In this document: piece by piece, positions 36,201 to 43,605 of the stretch
Numbering within the stretch: the first letter of the stretch is position 1
How the letters are laid out: each line of letters starts with the position of its first letter
Source of the DNA: Acetatifactor muris
GTDB taxonomy: Bacteria; Bacillota; Clostridia; Lachnospirales; Lachnospiraceae
Direction of reading: 5' to 3'
NCBI GenBank assembly: GCA_023664365.1
Contig: JAMPFR010000012.1
Coordinates: 1 to 64,000, forward strand
DNA length: 64,000 bases
Notes under the pieces: model-generated
The model's database searches: none
Told to the model about the DNA's origin: nothing
Seen by the model: the letters and a program-made list of their open reading frames with translations, nothing else
Translations under genes and position numbers: made by a program

Positions 36201-36536
36201 AACAAGGATGTGAATTATTACAGCAATATTCTTGAATCGCTCAGCAGGGATCTGCATTGCTATTGCGTACAGGTAAATTCCTCCGATTACGGAGACAGCA
36301 GGATTACAATGCCGTCAAAGACGGAGGAGAAGGATATAATCAAAACCAAAGGCGGAAATAATGCCGCTGTACTTGTGGGTACCGTTGATATTGGAAAGCT
36401 TCGGGATTTTCAATTTAAGGAGTATAATCTGCAGAAAATGAATAAGGAATTCAAGCCCACGCCGCCTGTGTTTGACAGAGGAATCGTCGGAAAGAAAATA
36501 CAGGGGAAGCTGAAAGATGCATTGATTCATCAATGA
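33297..36536 (+). CDS. Reverse transcriptase-nitrilase fusion, DRT type 1 (UG1) like
   Basis: The protein has 1079 residues. The N-terminal half is a reverse transcriptase: FTMDLKRFFYSVD with D207, LPIGFLPSNVLGNW, and YVDD at 317-320. The C-terminal third is a carbon-nitrogen hydrolase (nitrilase) with a complete triad: LVLPEACV (E845), FHLKNHY (K905) and CCYELAS (C944). The union of an unknown-group RT with a nitrilase domain is the hallmark of defence-associated RT type 1. Such systems protect bacteria from phages; the mechanism is not settled to my knowledge. The linker carries a short tandem repeat (35438-35500). All catalytic residues look intact. Confidence 0.92.
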   Translation: MNDLQELIKKAYKKLKCSVYFDKTQLLLRQQIVEFEKGDIEAKLQDICRDLEDSGRWEQRQKEILDSVSFRVFPKSIAEPGKTKKDSPNSGDSGNDVTLITNRVPEEIQIKDLQYFIDMSVEGHILGVLWLLVIGWRLDKDLYENSFGNRLRKLIIQELEQEDGKLSYSPYLFEPYFQQYESWRDSALEMAQNSINKNQDVIVFTMDLKRFFYSVDLNEEAFAEIWKEAVEQEICGGDETQFARRLMAGNDVIQIAQRLNLFVQAVITRYSERCHIPDTGNILPIGFLPSNVLGNWCLKKFDKAVSDGWNPLYFGRYVDDIIIVDKVEKNSALYDMMNEPEVDTVEVLRYCLAQCGRWSGPVQEECRKYALFEGESGVYTLNPIYNITEHSKSSICLQNEKVKMFYFKHGESSALLQCFRKQIAENASEFRFLPEDEAVFDADDYSEIYDIDNKESINKFRGIDGVSVNKFALSKMLGKYMRVSSLINDRVENRFARDITKIYTAHVIIDNYITWEKVIEIFVVNAQWKALGAFMENVFQAINRIKYEGGTKTEEDLQESQQENYQGNLQENLAEYLYAAWVRALSLVWGPDVKKHIKAVVKRFEDSMSRRAQINMEADMEAAILRNRRGYLLTRMYDKYIVPVLPDVLGEEWAEDASDEKEMCLCSFYAVLHEVAQKKSDEENPDENESYLFFPYMITMYDLYIRNLVFRLQEGNDTKGNDTKGNDTKGDGTKEEGEGSSLYDINTIKENYVKLNFGIDSAAVDNAVYAGSGDINGNKGVSVISVGTEQKGKLDIAVANIKLEGSNFECLVKGRPNRSYRRYKDISKIVNGAIAEKADMLVLPEACVPIEWLPVVIRTCTKNNMALITGVEHIIFKERVYNYTAVVLPYEEAGYKCAVLSFHLKNHYAPYEADLIRGYRLQEMSGKGYELYHWKDCWFPVYCCYELASIGDRALFSAYADVMVAVEWNKDVNYYSNILESLSRDLHCYCVQVNSSDYGDSRITMPSKTEEKDIIKTKGGNNAAVLVGTVDIGKLRDFQFKEYNLQKMNKEFKPTPPVFDRGIVGKKIQGKLKDALIHQ
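35438..35500 (+). repeat. 15-bp tandem repeat inside the DRT gene
   Basis: About four copies of GGGGAACGACACAAA, the last one degenerate, encode a run of Gly-Asn-Asp-Thr-Lys between the RT and nitrilase parts. The unit keeps the frame, so the copy number can change without breaking the gene. Confidence 0.85.
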
Positions 36537-36601
36537 CTTTTCCGGCAGGCTGTGATAAAATACAGCTTGTGGTAATAATACTATCCCAGGGGGAGGGCAG
36601 G

Positions 36602-38521
36602 TTGGATAAATTCGCAACGCTTAAAAAATATTTTGGATATGATTCCTTCCGTGAAGGCCAGGAGCTTCTGATAGACAGCATTCTGGGCGGCAGAGATGTG
36701 CTTGGCATCATGCCTACCGGAGCGGGGAAGTCTGTCTGTTACCAGGTTCCGGCGCTGATGCTTTCCGGAATTACGCTGGTTATTTCTCCCCTCATTTCTC
36801 TGATGAAGGACCAGGTTCAGTCTTTGAACCAGGCGGGCATACATGCCGCCTATATTAACAGTTCCCTTACGGAAAATCAAATGGCGAAGGCCCTGCAGTT
36901 TGCGGCTGCAGGGCGGTACAAAATTATTTATGTGGCCCCGGAACGCCTGGAGACGGCCTCTTTCATGGAATTTGCCCGGAGCGCGGAGATCAGCATGGTG
37001 GCGGTTGACGAGGCGCACTGCATCTCCCAGTGGGGACAGGATTTTCGCCCCAGCTATCTGAAGATCGTCCGGTTTGTGGAACAGCTGCCGGTAAGACCTG
37101 TGCTTGGCGCCTTCACGGCAACGGCCACAGGAGCGGTAAAAGAAGATATTATCTGTGTGTTGGGGCTCAGGGATCCGGAGATCCTGATTACCGGATTTGA
37201 CAGGAAGAATCTTTATTTCGGGGTGGAGACTCCAAAGCATAAGGATACCTTTTTGCTGGATTATGTGGCGGAGCATGGCGGCGAGAGCGGCATTGTCTAC
37301 TGTGCCACCCGCAAAAATGTGGAGAAGGTGTATGACCTGCTGTGCCGGATGAAGCTGTCGGCCGCCAGGTACCACGCGGGGCTGTCTGCGGAGGAGCGGA
37401 GGAGGAACCAGGATGATTTTATTTATGATGTAAAGCCTGTCATGGTGGCAACGAATGCCTTCGGTATGGGTATCAATAAACCGGATGTGCGGTATGTGAT
37501 CCATTATAACATGCCTCAGAGTATGGAAAATTATTATCAGGAAGCGGGACGCGCAGGCAGGGACGGAGAACCCGCCGAGTGTATCCTGCTGTATTCGCCT
37601 CAGGACGTAATGATAAATCGTTTTCTGATTGAAAACAGGGAGCAGGATGAGAGAGACTTTGACGGGGAGACGCTCCGGGCAGTTCGTGAGCGTGACGAGG
37701 AGCGGCTTCGCACCATGAACTACTACTGCGTCACCACGGACTGTCTGCGGGATTATATCCTTGGGTATTTCGGGGAAAAGGGCGGCGATTGCGGCAACTG
37801 CTCCAACTGCCGCAGGGAATATACGGAAGCGGATATGTCCGCCGAAGCCCGCAGGGTGATTGCCTGTATAAAAGAGCAGGGCGGCAGATATGGAATGAAT
37901 GTAGTAACGGGGACGCTGATGGGAGCAGAGACGGCAAAGCTGCGGGAATATAATGTGAAAAGATATGATGCCTTCGGAACGCTGTGTAAAATGCGGGAGG
38001 CTGATATTAAAAGGTTGATTCAGAAGCTGCTTCAGGATGAGGTGCTGCGCCGGACGCCGGATAAATACGCGTTGCTGAAGCTGACGCCTCTGGCGGCGGA
38101 GGTTGAGGACGGCAGGCGGCAGATTGTGCTGCGGATACCGCTACAGGCGGGAAAAGGCGTCGATGCACGGAGGAAAGGCGGGGCAAAGATGGCCGGAAAC
38201 ACGGGGGTTGTGGGTGACGTCTATGATTCGCGGCAAAGAAGCCGCCGCAGGTCGGATGTGCTTAATTCCGACGGGCTGGAATGCTTTGAGGCGCTCCGCA
38301 GCCTGCGCGCGGAAATTGCAAGGGAGGAAGCGGTTCCGCCCTATATTGTTTTTTCCGACAAAACGCTGGTGGATATGTGCGTCAGACTGCCCTTTACCAG
38401 AGAGGAGCTGCTGCGCGTAACCGGAGTGGGCGAGCACAAGTATGAAAAGTACGGAGAGCGATTCATCACCCGGATAAAGGAATTTACCGGCGGAGTGAAA
38501 AAGAAATTCTATTTTTCATAA
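36602..38521 (+). CDS. recQ: ATP-dependent DNA helicase RecQ
   Basis: The protein has 640 residues from a TTG start at 36602. GGAGGG lies a few bases upstream and the sequence then begins LDKFATLKKYFGYDSFREGQ as in other RecQ proteins; the in-frame ATG at 36533 has no site. Motifs: MPTGAGKS (K43), DEAHCISQWGQDFRPSY (from 136), TNAFGMGINKPDVR and QEAGRAGRDG, then the zinc-binding Cys cluster CGNCSNC of the RQC region and a C-terminal HRDC domain around GVGEHKYEKYG. It acts in recombination and fork repair with 3'-5' polarity. Confidence 0.93.
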   Translation: MDKFATLKKYFGYDSFREGQELLIDSILGGRDVLGIMPTGAGKSVCYQVPALMLSGITLVISPLISLMKDQVQSLNQAGIHAAYINSSLTENQMAKALQFAAAGRYKIIYVAPERLETASFMEFARSAEISMVAVDEAHCISQWGQDFRPSYLKIVRFVEQLPVRPVLGAFTATATGAVKEDIICVLGLRDPEILITGFDRKNLYFGVETPKHKDTFLLDYVAEHGGESGIVYCATRKNVEKVYDLLCRMKLSAARYHAGLSAEERRRNQDDFIYDVKPVMVATNAFGMGINKPDVRYVIHYNMPQSMENYYQEAGRAGRDGEPAECILLYSPQDVMINRFLIENREQDERDFDGETLRAVRERDEERLRTMNYYCVTTDCLRDYILGYFGEKGGDCGNCSNCRREYTEADMSAEARRVIACIKEQGGRYGMNVVTGTLMGAETAKLREYNVKRYDAFGTLCKMREADIKRLIQKLLQDEVLRRTPDKYALLKLTPLAAEVEDGRRQIVLRIPLQAGKGVDARRKGGAKMAGNTGVVGDVYDSRQRSRRRSDVLNSDGLECFEALRSLRAEIAREEAVPPYIVFSDKTLVDMCVRLPFTREELLRVTGVGEHKYEKYGERFITRIKEFTGGVKKKFYFS

Positions 38522-38527
38522 ACCCCC

Positions 38528-38556
38528 TTGAAATGCCTCGCAGTTTATGATAACAT
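38528..38556 (+). promoter_or_regulatory. Promoter of the rpsF operon
   Basis: TTGAAA, 17-base spacer, TAACAT. The transcript starts about 65 bases before rpsF. In that leader GCTCGCA and TGCGGGC form a short stem with a CTTCGGA loop near 38583-38603; an S6-S18 autoregulatory leader is possible, but I could not confirm its consensus. Confidence 0.6.
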
Positions 38557-38627
38557 GATAATTCGTGATGAATCAATTCCTTGCTCGCACTTCGGATGCG
38601 GGCCAGAGACCAAAAGGAGGTAACAAG

Positions 38628-38918
38628 ATGAACAAGTATGAATTAGCCGTAGTTGTGTCCGCTAATATCGAAGATGATGCAAGAGCAGCAGTGATTGACA
38701 AGTGCAAGGCTTTGATTGAAAGATTCGGCGGCGTTATTGCGGAAGTGGACGAGTGGGGTAAGAAGAGACTTGCCTATGAAGTTCAGAAGATGAAAGAGGG
38801 CTTTTACTATTTCATCAAATTTGACGCTGAGAGTACCGCGCCCGCTGAAATCGAGAGCCGTGTCCGCATTATGGACAACGTCATCAGATACTTGATTGTA
38901 CGACAGGACGAGGCTTAA
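38628..38918 (+). CDS. rpsF: 30S ribosomal protein S6
   Basis: The protein has 96 residues and begins MNKYELAVVVSANI after AAAGGAGGT; the longer frame from 38565 is not used. WGKKRLAYEVQKMKEGFYY is the family core. S6 binds S18 on the platform of the small subunit. First gene of the conserved rpsF-ssb-rpsR operon. Confidence 0.97.
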   Translation: MNKYELAVVVSANIEDDARAAVIDKCKALIERFGGVIAEVDEWGKKRLAYEVQKMKEGFYYFIKFDAESTAPAEIESRVRIMDNVIRYLIVRQDEA

Positions 38919-38940
38919 CAGAAAGCGAGAAGAGCAGATT

Positions 38941-39414
38941 ATGAACAAAGTAATTCTTATGGGACGTTTAACGAGAGACCCTGAGGTGAGATATTCCCAG
39001 GGAGCCAGCCAGACCGCAGTGGCAAGATTTTCCGTGGCAGTGGACAGGAGATTTAAGCGCGAGGGTGAGCCTGACGCTGATTTCTTCAACTGCACCTGCT
39101 TTGGCAAGCAGGCGGAGTTTGTGGAGAGGTATCTGCACAAGGGCACCAAGATTGTCTTAAGCGGCAGAGTCCAGAATGACAACTATACCAATAAAGAAGG
39201 ACAGATGGTTTACAGTGTCCGTATTATTGCGGATGAGATTGAATTTGCCGAGAGCAAGAACGCTTCCGGCGGAAGCGGAGATGGAGGCTATAACGGAGGC
39301 GGTTACAACAACGGAGGCTATGGGGACAAAAATAACGCGCCCGCGGCATCCGGAGCAGGCGACGGCTTCATGAACATCCCGGACGGCATTGATGAGGAGT
39401 TACCGTTTAACTAA
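38941..39414 (+). CDS. ssb: Single-stranded DNA-binding protein
   Basis: The protein has 157 residues and starts MNKVILMGRLTRDPEVRYS. The OB fold covers about 105 residues, followed by a flexible Gly/Asn-rich tail and the acidic tip ending IDEELPFN, which docks partner proteins. It protects single-stranded DNA in replication and repair. Confidence 0.97.
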   Translation: MNKVILMGRLTRDPEVRYSQGASQTAVARFSVAVDRRFKREGEPDADFFNCTCFGKQAEFVERYLHKGTKIVLSGRVQNDNYTNKEGQMVYSVRIIADEIEFAESKNASGGSGDGGYNGGGYNNGGYGDKNNAPAASGAGDGFMNIPDGIDEELPFN

Positions 39415-39442
39415 GTTTGATTTAAGATAGGAGGCATTTAGA

Positions 39443-39706
39443 ATGGCTTACAATAAAGCAGAGAAACCCGATGCGCCGGTAAGGAAAAAGGGCGGGATGC
39501 ACAGAAGGAAGAAAGTATGTGTGTTCTGCGGCAAGGATAACGTGATTGATTACAAGGATACAAACAAGCTGAAGAGATATGTGTCCGAGAGAGGCAAGAT
39601 CCTGCCCCGCCGTATTACCGGCAACTGTGCGAAGCATCAGAGAGCACTGACCGTAGCTATCAAGCGGGCACGCCATATTGCCCTGATGCCCTACGTTCAG
39701 GACTAA
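39443..39706 (+). CDS. rpsR: 30S ribosomal protein S18
   Basis: The protein has 87 residues; AGGAGG lies upstream. It contains [17 protein letters not shown] with two Cys (a C+ type S18) and the conserved [18 protein letters not shown]. Partner of S6 in the small subunit; last gene of the operon. Confidence 0.97.
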   Translation: MAYNKAEKPDAPVRKKGGMHRRKKVCVFCGKDNVIDYKDTNKLKRYVSERGKILPRRITGNCAKHQRALTVAIKRARHIALMPYVQD

Positions 39707-39730
39707 ACCCTGAAATCGGCAGATCCAAAA

Positions 39731-39763
39731 CAATAGAATTCACGCTTCGCGAAAATTCTATTG
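39731..39763. repeat. 33-bp palindromic intergenic repeat, copy 2
   Basis: Arms CAATAGAATT and AATTCTATTG, centre with CGCTTCGCG; 31 of 33 bases equal the copy at 789-821. It lies 25 bases after the rpsR stop, just before a terminator. Confidence 0.85.
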
Positions 39764-39773
39764 TCATGAATAA

Positions 39774-39813
39774 AAACCGGCTATCCCGCAAAATGTGCGT
39801 GATGGCCGGTTTT
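39774..39813. terminator. Bidirectional terminator between rpsR and the LacI gene
   Basis: AAAACCGGC pairs with GCCGGTTTT across a 22-base loop, T-rich on both strands. It can serve the rpsF operon from the left and the LacI gene from the right. Confidence 0.75.
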
Positions 39814-39885
39814 AACATACACTTCTTATCCCCCGCAGCCTGCGGGGTGCTTCGTCACCGCCCAGCCCTCCGGCGGGGCATTTCG

Positions 39886-40938
39886 TCATCTCCTTGCCCT
39901 TCCTGTGGAGTCCCGGATAATCAGCGTCGGCTCAATCAACTGCAGGGGCGGAATCGGCGCGGAACTGTAAACGCCCTCCACGGTGGCAATCAGCTTTTCC
40001 GCAAAATCATCATAATTATAGTCAATGCTTGTAAGCTTCGGCGTTACCACGTTGCAGATGAGGGTGTTGTCATAGCCTACCACAGAGATGTCCTCGGGAA
40101 TCCGGAGCCCTTGTTCCAGAATGCAGTTCATGGCGCCTGCGGAAGCCGAATCGTTGATGCCGATGATGGCAGTAGGGACATTTTCCAGGGCAAGCAGCTT
40201 TCGGGTCTGTATGTAGCCGGTTTCATAATCGTAGCTGCCGTAGGTCTCATAGTACTCGGGACGGCAGGGAATCTGGTATTTTGCCAGAATCTGCTTATAA
40301 CGCATTCTCTTTTCGTAGGAGGCAGCCACGCTGTCAAGACCGCCTACCAGGGCAATATCCCGATGCCCCAGAGCAATCAAATGCTCCATAACCAAATCCA
40401 TGGTTTTAATGGCGTCAATGCGTACCTGGCGGCAGGAGGTGCCGTCCAGCTTACCGGTGAGGATGACGGGAATAGAATTGCTGACCTGGTTTACCTTTTC
40501 CACAAAGGCGTCATTGGAGTGCAGATCGTCTGCCCGGCCGCCCACCAATATAATGGCGTCCACCCGCTGCTCCTCCATAAGAACCAGCTGCTGTTCCTCA
40601 ATTTCCTGCTGTCCCAGAGAATTTTCCAGAAGGAGGGAATAGCCCTTGGCCCGTGCCGCCTGCTCGCAGGCCACGAACAGGTTTGCATAATAGGGGTTGC
40701 GGACGTCGGCCATGATGATGCCGATAACCTTGCGGCGGGTCTCCGTCAGCCCTCTGGCCAGGGCGTTGGGGCGAAAGTTATATTTGGCGATGACTGCCTG
40801 AACCGCCTCCAGTTTGTCGGATTTTACCTTTGCATTGCTTGTCAGCACTCTGGACACTGTGGCGGGAGAGACGCCGGCCTCTCTGGCAATGTCATAAATT
40901 GTGATTTTCCTTCCTTCTAAGGCTCGTAAGTCTTCCAT
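39886..40938 (-). CDS. LacI-family transcriptional regulator
   Basis: The protein has 350 residues. The N-terminal headpiece reads ITIYDIAREAGVSPATVSRV, then the hinge NALARGLTE, and a periplasmic-binding-protein-like core begins VIGIIMADVRNPYYANL. SVVGYDNTLICN and PKLTSIDYNYDDF are usual C-terminal marks. It is divergent from the sugar locus at 41363 and should repress it by binding the palindrome at 41325-41341 until an inducing sugar is present. The ATG at 40938 has only a moderate GAGGAA site. Confidence 0.92.
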   Translation of the reverse strand: MEDLRALEGRKITIYDIAREAGVSPATVSRVLTSNAKVKSDKLEAVQAVIAKYNFRPNALARGLTETRRKVIGIIMADVRNPYYANLFVACEQAARAKGYSLLLENSLGQQEIEEQQLVLMEEQRVDAIILVGGRADDLHSNDAFVEKVNQVSNSIPVILTGKLDGTSCRQVRIDAIKTMDLVMEHLIALGHRDIALVGGLDSVAASYEKRMRYKQILAKYQIPCRPEYYETYGSYDYETGYIQTRKLLALENVPTAIIGINDSASAGAMNCILEQGLRIPEDISVVGYDNTLICNVVTPKLTSIDYNYDDFAEKLIATVEGVYSSAPIPPLQLIEPTLIIRDSTGRARR

Positions 40939-41284
40939 AACTGCAGTACATTCCTCATTGATTTGTTTTAATACATAATGCGGCGGAAAATAACAGGACG
41001 GATGAAAGCACTTTCATAAGCGAAGCACTTTCATAAGCGAAGCACTACAATATTCCGCAGCATATTTACAATCTGTTTACATGATATGCCATTATACACT
41101 AAATCAGAAAATTTGTCACTAGCCGAAATCCGACGGAAAAGCCGGAAAGCTTTGTCCAGAAACCGATTTCCGGTCATTTTTGGCACTGTGGCAGCATAAA
41201 TAAATATATGCACAAAAATATAAGGTGAAAATTTGTATAAAATGACAAAATACACAAGGAATTCTAAAAAATACAAAAAAGAAG
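40939..41284. promoter_or_regulatory. Regulatory region between the LacI gene and the sugar locus
   Basis: No gene is seen. It contains a 17-bp tandem repeat, AAGCACTTTCATAAGCG, at 41006-41022 and 41023-41039 plus a partial third copy, and ACCGATTTCCGGT at 41162-41174, which resembles half of the downstream operator. The LacI promoter is presumably here. Confidence 0.55.
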
Positions 41285-41341
41285 TTGACAAAATGCCCAT
41301 GCAATTTTATCATATAACTATGAAACCGATTTCAAATCGGT
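41285..41341 (+). promoter_or_regulatory. Promoter and palindromic operator of the glycan locus
   Basis: TTGACA (41285-41290), 17-base spacer, TATCAT (41308-41313). Directly downstream, where transcription would start, lies the perfect palindrome ACCGATTTCAAATCGGT (41325-41341). Its size and place fit a LacI-family operator that blocks initiation; the regulator gene is next door. Confidence 0.8.
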
Positions 41342-41362
41342 GATTATTAAAGGAGGAAAAGG

Positions 41363-43492
41363 ATGAAAAAGAAAGTTGTAGCTTTGATGATGAGTGCTGT
41401 TATGGCTTTCTCACTGGCAGCCTGCGGCGGTAATGCCGAGACCGGCGGCAGCGCTGAACCGAGTGGGGGGGGCAGTTCTGAGCAGTCCGGTGAGAGCACG
41501 CCGGAGAGCACGTCTGCACCGGAAAGCACGCCTGCACCGGAGGTTCCGGCTGAAACTACGGTAATCCGCTACGGTACCCACTGGGTAAACGCACTTGACC
41601 CTTATCATGTAGATGACGTGACGGGCGAGTATACCATGGGCGAGTCGGAGAGACAGGCAGCCCTTGCCGGACTGGATGCTATCAAGAATGAACTGAACGT
41701 GGAATTTGAATTTATTCAGTATGCCGAGGATACCCGTACTGAGCTGATGACCAGTGTGCTGGCAGGAGATCCTGTCTGTGACATTGCCGTGTTGTGGGGC
41801 GGTTCCGAGGCAACGGTTCTGGCACAGAATATCCTGCAGAAGCTGGACGATTATGTAGGCCTTTTTGAGGATGACGAGGCTTCCTGGCTTCTGGATGAGG
41901 CGCTGTTCGGACACTATTACCTGTTGGACAACGATATGGATTATGTGCCCTATTTCCCTCTGGTGGTGAACCTGACCCTTCTGGAGCAGGTGGACGCCCT
42001 GAAGGATGACAGCGGCAACACCATCTATCCCATGGATTTATATTTGAACGGTGAATGGACCTGGAGTACCTTTGAAGATTATCTGAGCAAGGTGGACGCT
42101 TATTACAGCAATGTGGCGGCTCCCGCGGATGCAGGCTTCTATGACACGGTGCAGGCCTATGAGACAGACTTCCGTTATGCGGCTCTGGCAGCTATGTATG
42201 CCAACGGCAGCGGCATTTACAGGGACGGCGCCATTGCGGCGGACTCCGACGCGTCCATCGAGGCAGTGCAGTTTATTGACAAGCTGCGTACTGCGGGACT
42301 GCTGACAGACTGCGGACTCTATGACGACGGCTATGTGCCCCAGTGGTGCGAGGGCGGAAACGACTTTGGCCGTGGCGCTACCGTATTTTCGGATGTGCCC
42401 AACTGGTCCATCGGCGGCTATGCTTCTTCCTGCGGCGATCGTGGAGAGAGCATTGCCATCATTCCCTGGCCCAGAGCTGACCGCCTGGCGGCAGACAGCG
42501 ATGATTACAAGCAGGTGCTGAACATGGGCGACAGTGTAGGTATTTTAAAGGGCAGCAAGGTAGACACCGAGCTGGCTCTGAAGGCATACATCCTTTACTG
42601 GCAGACCTATTATAAGACCCTTGGCGGCGTGGATTCCGTGACGCAGTACAAGGATTCCGCTTCTGCTAACGTGTTGGCAGGCTATGGCGTTGATCTTTAC
42701 AATGAAGAGTTTGGTGATGATGCGCTGGCATGCTTCCAGGCCATTGCAAACAACCTGGCAGGCAACCCTGCGGGTCTGCTGGGCATCTGGGAGAACAATG
42801 ACGCATCCTTTGCAACCCTGCTGGGCAAGTCCCTGACAGGCGTGGACGGCACCTCTTCCTATGATGTGACTATCAAGGCAAATAAGGACGCCATGAACAA
42901 TCTGATGAGTGACATTGCCAACAGCCTGGCGTCCGACACCATCCATGACAACCAGAAGCCTTCCATTACCAAAGAGACTGTTGCAGTTCCCGTGGGAACC
43001 AAGTATGAGGATATCGACTGGACACAGTACTTCACTGCGGAGGATTCCGTTGACGGCGTTCTGGATCCCTCCACGGCAACCTTTGAGGACATGACCGGCG
43101 GCAACTTCCAGGAGAGTCTGAATACCGTAGGCATTTACGAGGGCGACAGCTCCGTGAAGATTCATATCAGCGATCTCTCAGGCAACGAGGAGACGTCCCG
43201 GTTCAAGGTTGTGGTATACAACCCCGACAATACCGCGGCTCCCGTGGTTACCCTGAAGGCAGAGCCTGATACCGTAGCGGTTGACACGGATTCCTCCACC
43301 ATCGACTGGAAGAACTTCGTTGAGTCCGCAGTGGATGCAGACGGGCTGGATGTGGTTGACAGCATTACCGCAGATCTGTCTGAGCTGGATACCACTACCC
43401 CGGGCACCTACAATGTAGAGCTTACGGTAACGGACTATGCAGGCAACACAGGCAGCGCAACTCTGGAGGTTACGGTGGCAGCTGCAGAGTAA
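41363..43492 (+). CDS. Lipoprotein sugar-binding protein with C-terminal Ig-like domains
   Basis: The protein has 709 residues. The signal peptide ends in LAAC, so C21 carries the lipid anchor. After a Ser/Glu/Pro linker the main part (about residues 65-530) is a type 1 extracellular solute-binding domain of ABC importers. Two Ig-like domains of the DUF5011 kind follow, visible as SLNTVGIYEGDSSV, ISDLSGNEETSRF and TPGTYNVELTVTDYAGNTG. They may hold the protein in the wall or add glycan contacts. It is the first and probably the most expressed gene of the locus. Confidence 0.88.
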   Translation: MKKKVVALMMSAVMAFSLAACGGNAETGGSAEPSGGGSSEQSGESTPESTSAPESTPAPEVPAETTVIRYGTHWVNALDPYHVDDVTGEYTMGESERQAALAGLDAIKNELNVEFEFIQYAEDTRTELMTSVLAGDPVCDIAVLWGGSEATVLAQNILQKLDDYVGLFEDDEASWLLDEALFGHYYLLDNDMDYVPYFPLVVNLTLLEQVDALKDDSGNTIYPMDLYLNGEWTWSTFEDYLSKVDAYYSNVAAPADAGFYDTVQAYETDFRYAALAAMYANGSGIYRDGAIAADSDASIEAVQFIDKLRTAGLLTDCGLYDDGYVPQWCEGGNDFGRGATVFSDVPNWSIGGYASSCGDRGESIAIIPWPRADRLAADSDDYKQVLNMGDSVGILKGSKVDTELALKAYILYWQTYYKTLGGVDSVTQYKDSASANVLAGYGVDLYNEEFGDDALACFQAIANNLAGNPAGLLGIWENNDASFATLLGKSLTGVDGTSSYDVTIKANKDAMNNLMSDIANSLASDTIHDNQKPSITKETVAVPVGTKYEDIDWTQYFTAEDSVDGVLDPSTATFEDMTGGNFQESLNTVGIYEGDSSVKIHISDLSGNEETSRFKVVVYNPDNTAAPVVTLKAEPDTVAVDTDSSTIDWKNFVESAVDADGLDVVDSITADLSELDTTTPGTYNVELTVTDYAGNTGSATLEVTVAAAE

Positions 43493-43538
43493 TGAAAAAT
43501 TGTCTGGCATAAAAACTGTATGATGTAAAATGTGTAGA

Positions 43539-43571
43539 ACGGGCGGGAGGCTGGAGCCTACCGCCCGTTTT
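43539..43571 (+). terminator. Attenuating terminator after the first binding-protein gene
   Basis: ACGGGCGG pairs with CCGCCCGT around an inner AGGCT/AGCCT stem, followed by TTTTGT. It probably reduces transcription into the following genes, so the binding protein exceeds the membrane proteins. Confidence 0.75.
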
Positions 43572-43605
43572 GTCAAATCAGGAATGGAAAATGAGAGGGC
43601 GCCCT

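Noticed and set aside
36533..36601. ATG at 36533 as the RecQ start
   Set aside because: It overlaps the end of the DRT gene without a ribosome binding site and adds 23 residues absent from RecQ proteins; the TTG at 36602 has GGAGGG and the canonical start.
39766..40920. Long plus-strand open frame opposite the LacI gene
   Set aside because: It lies fully antisense to a clear LacI-family gene, has low-complexity composition and no recognisable domain; it is a shadow of the GC-rich coding strand.
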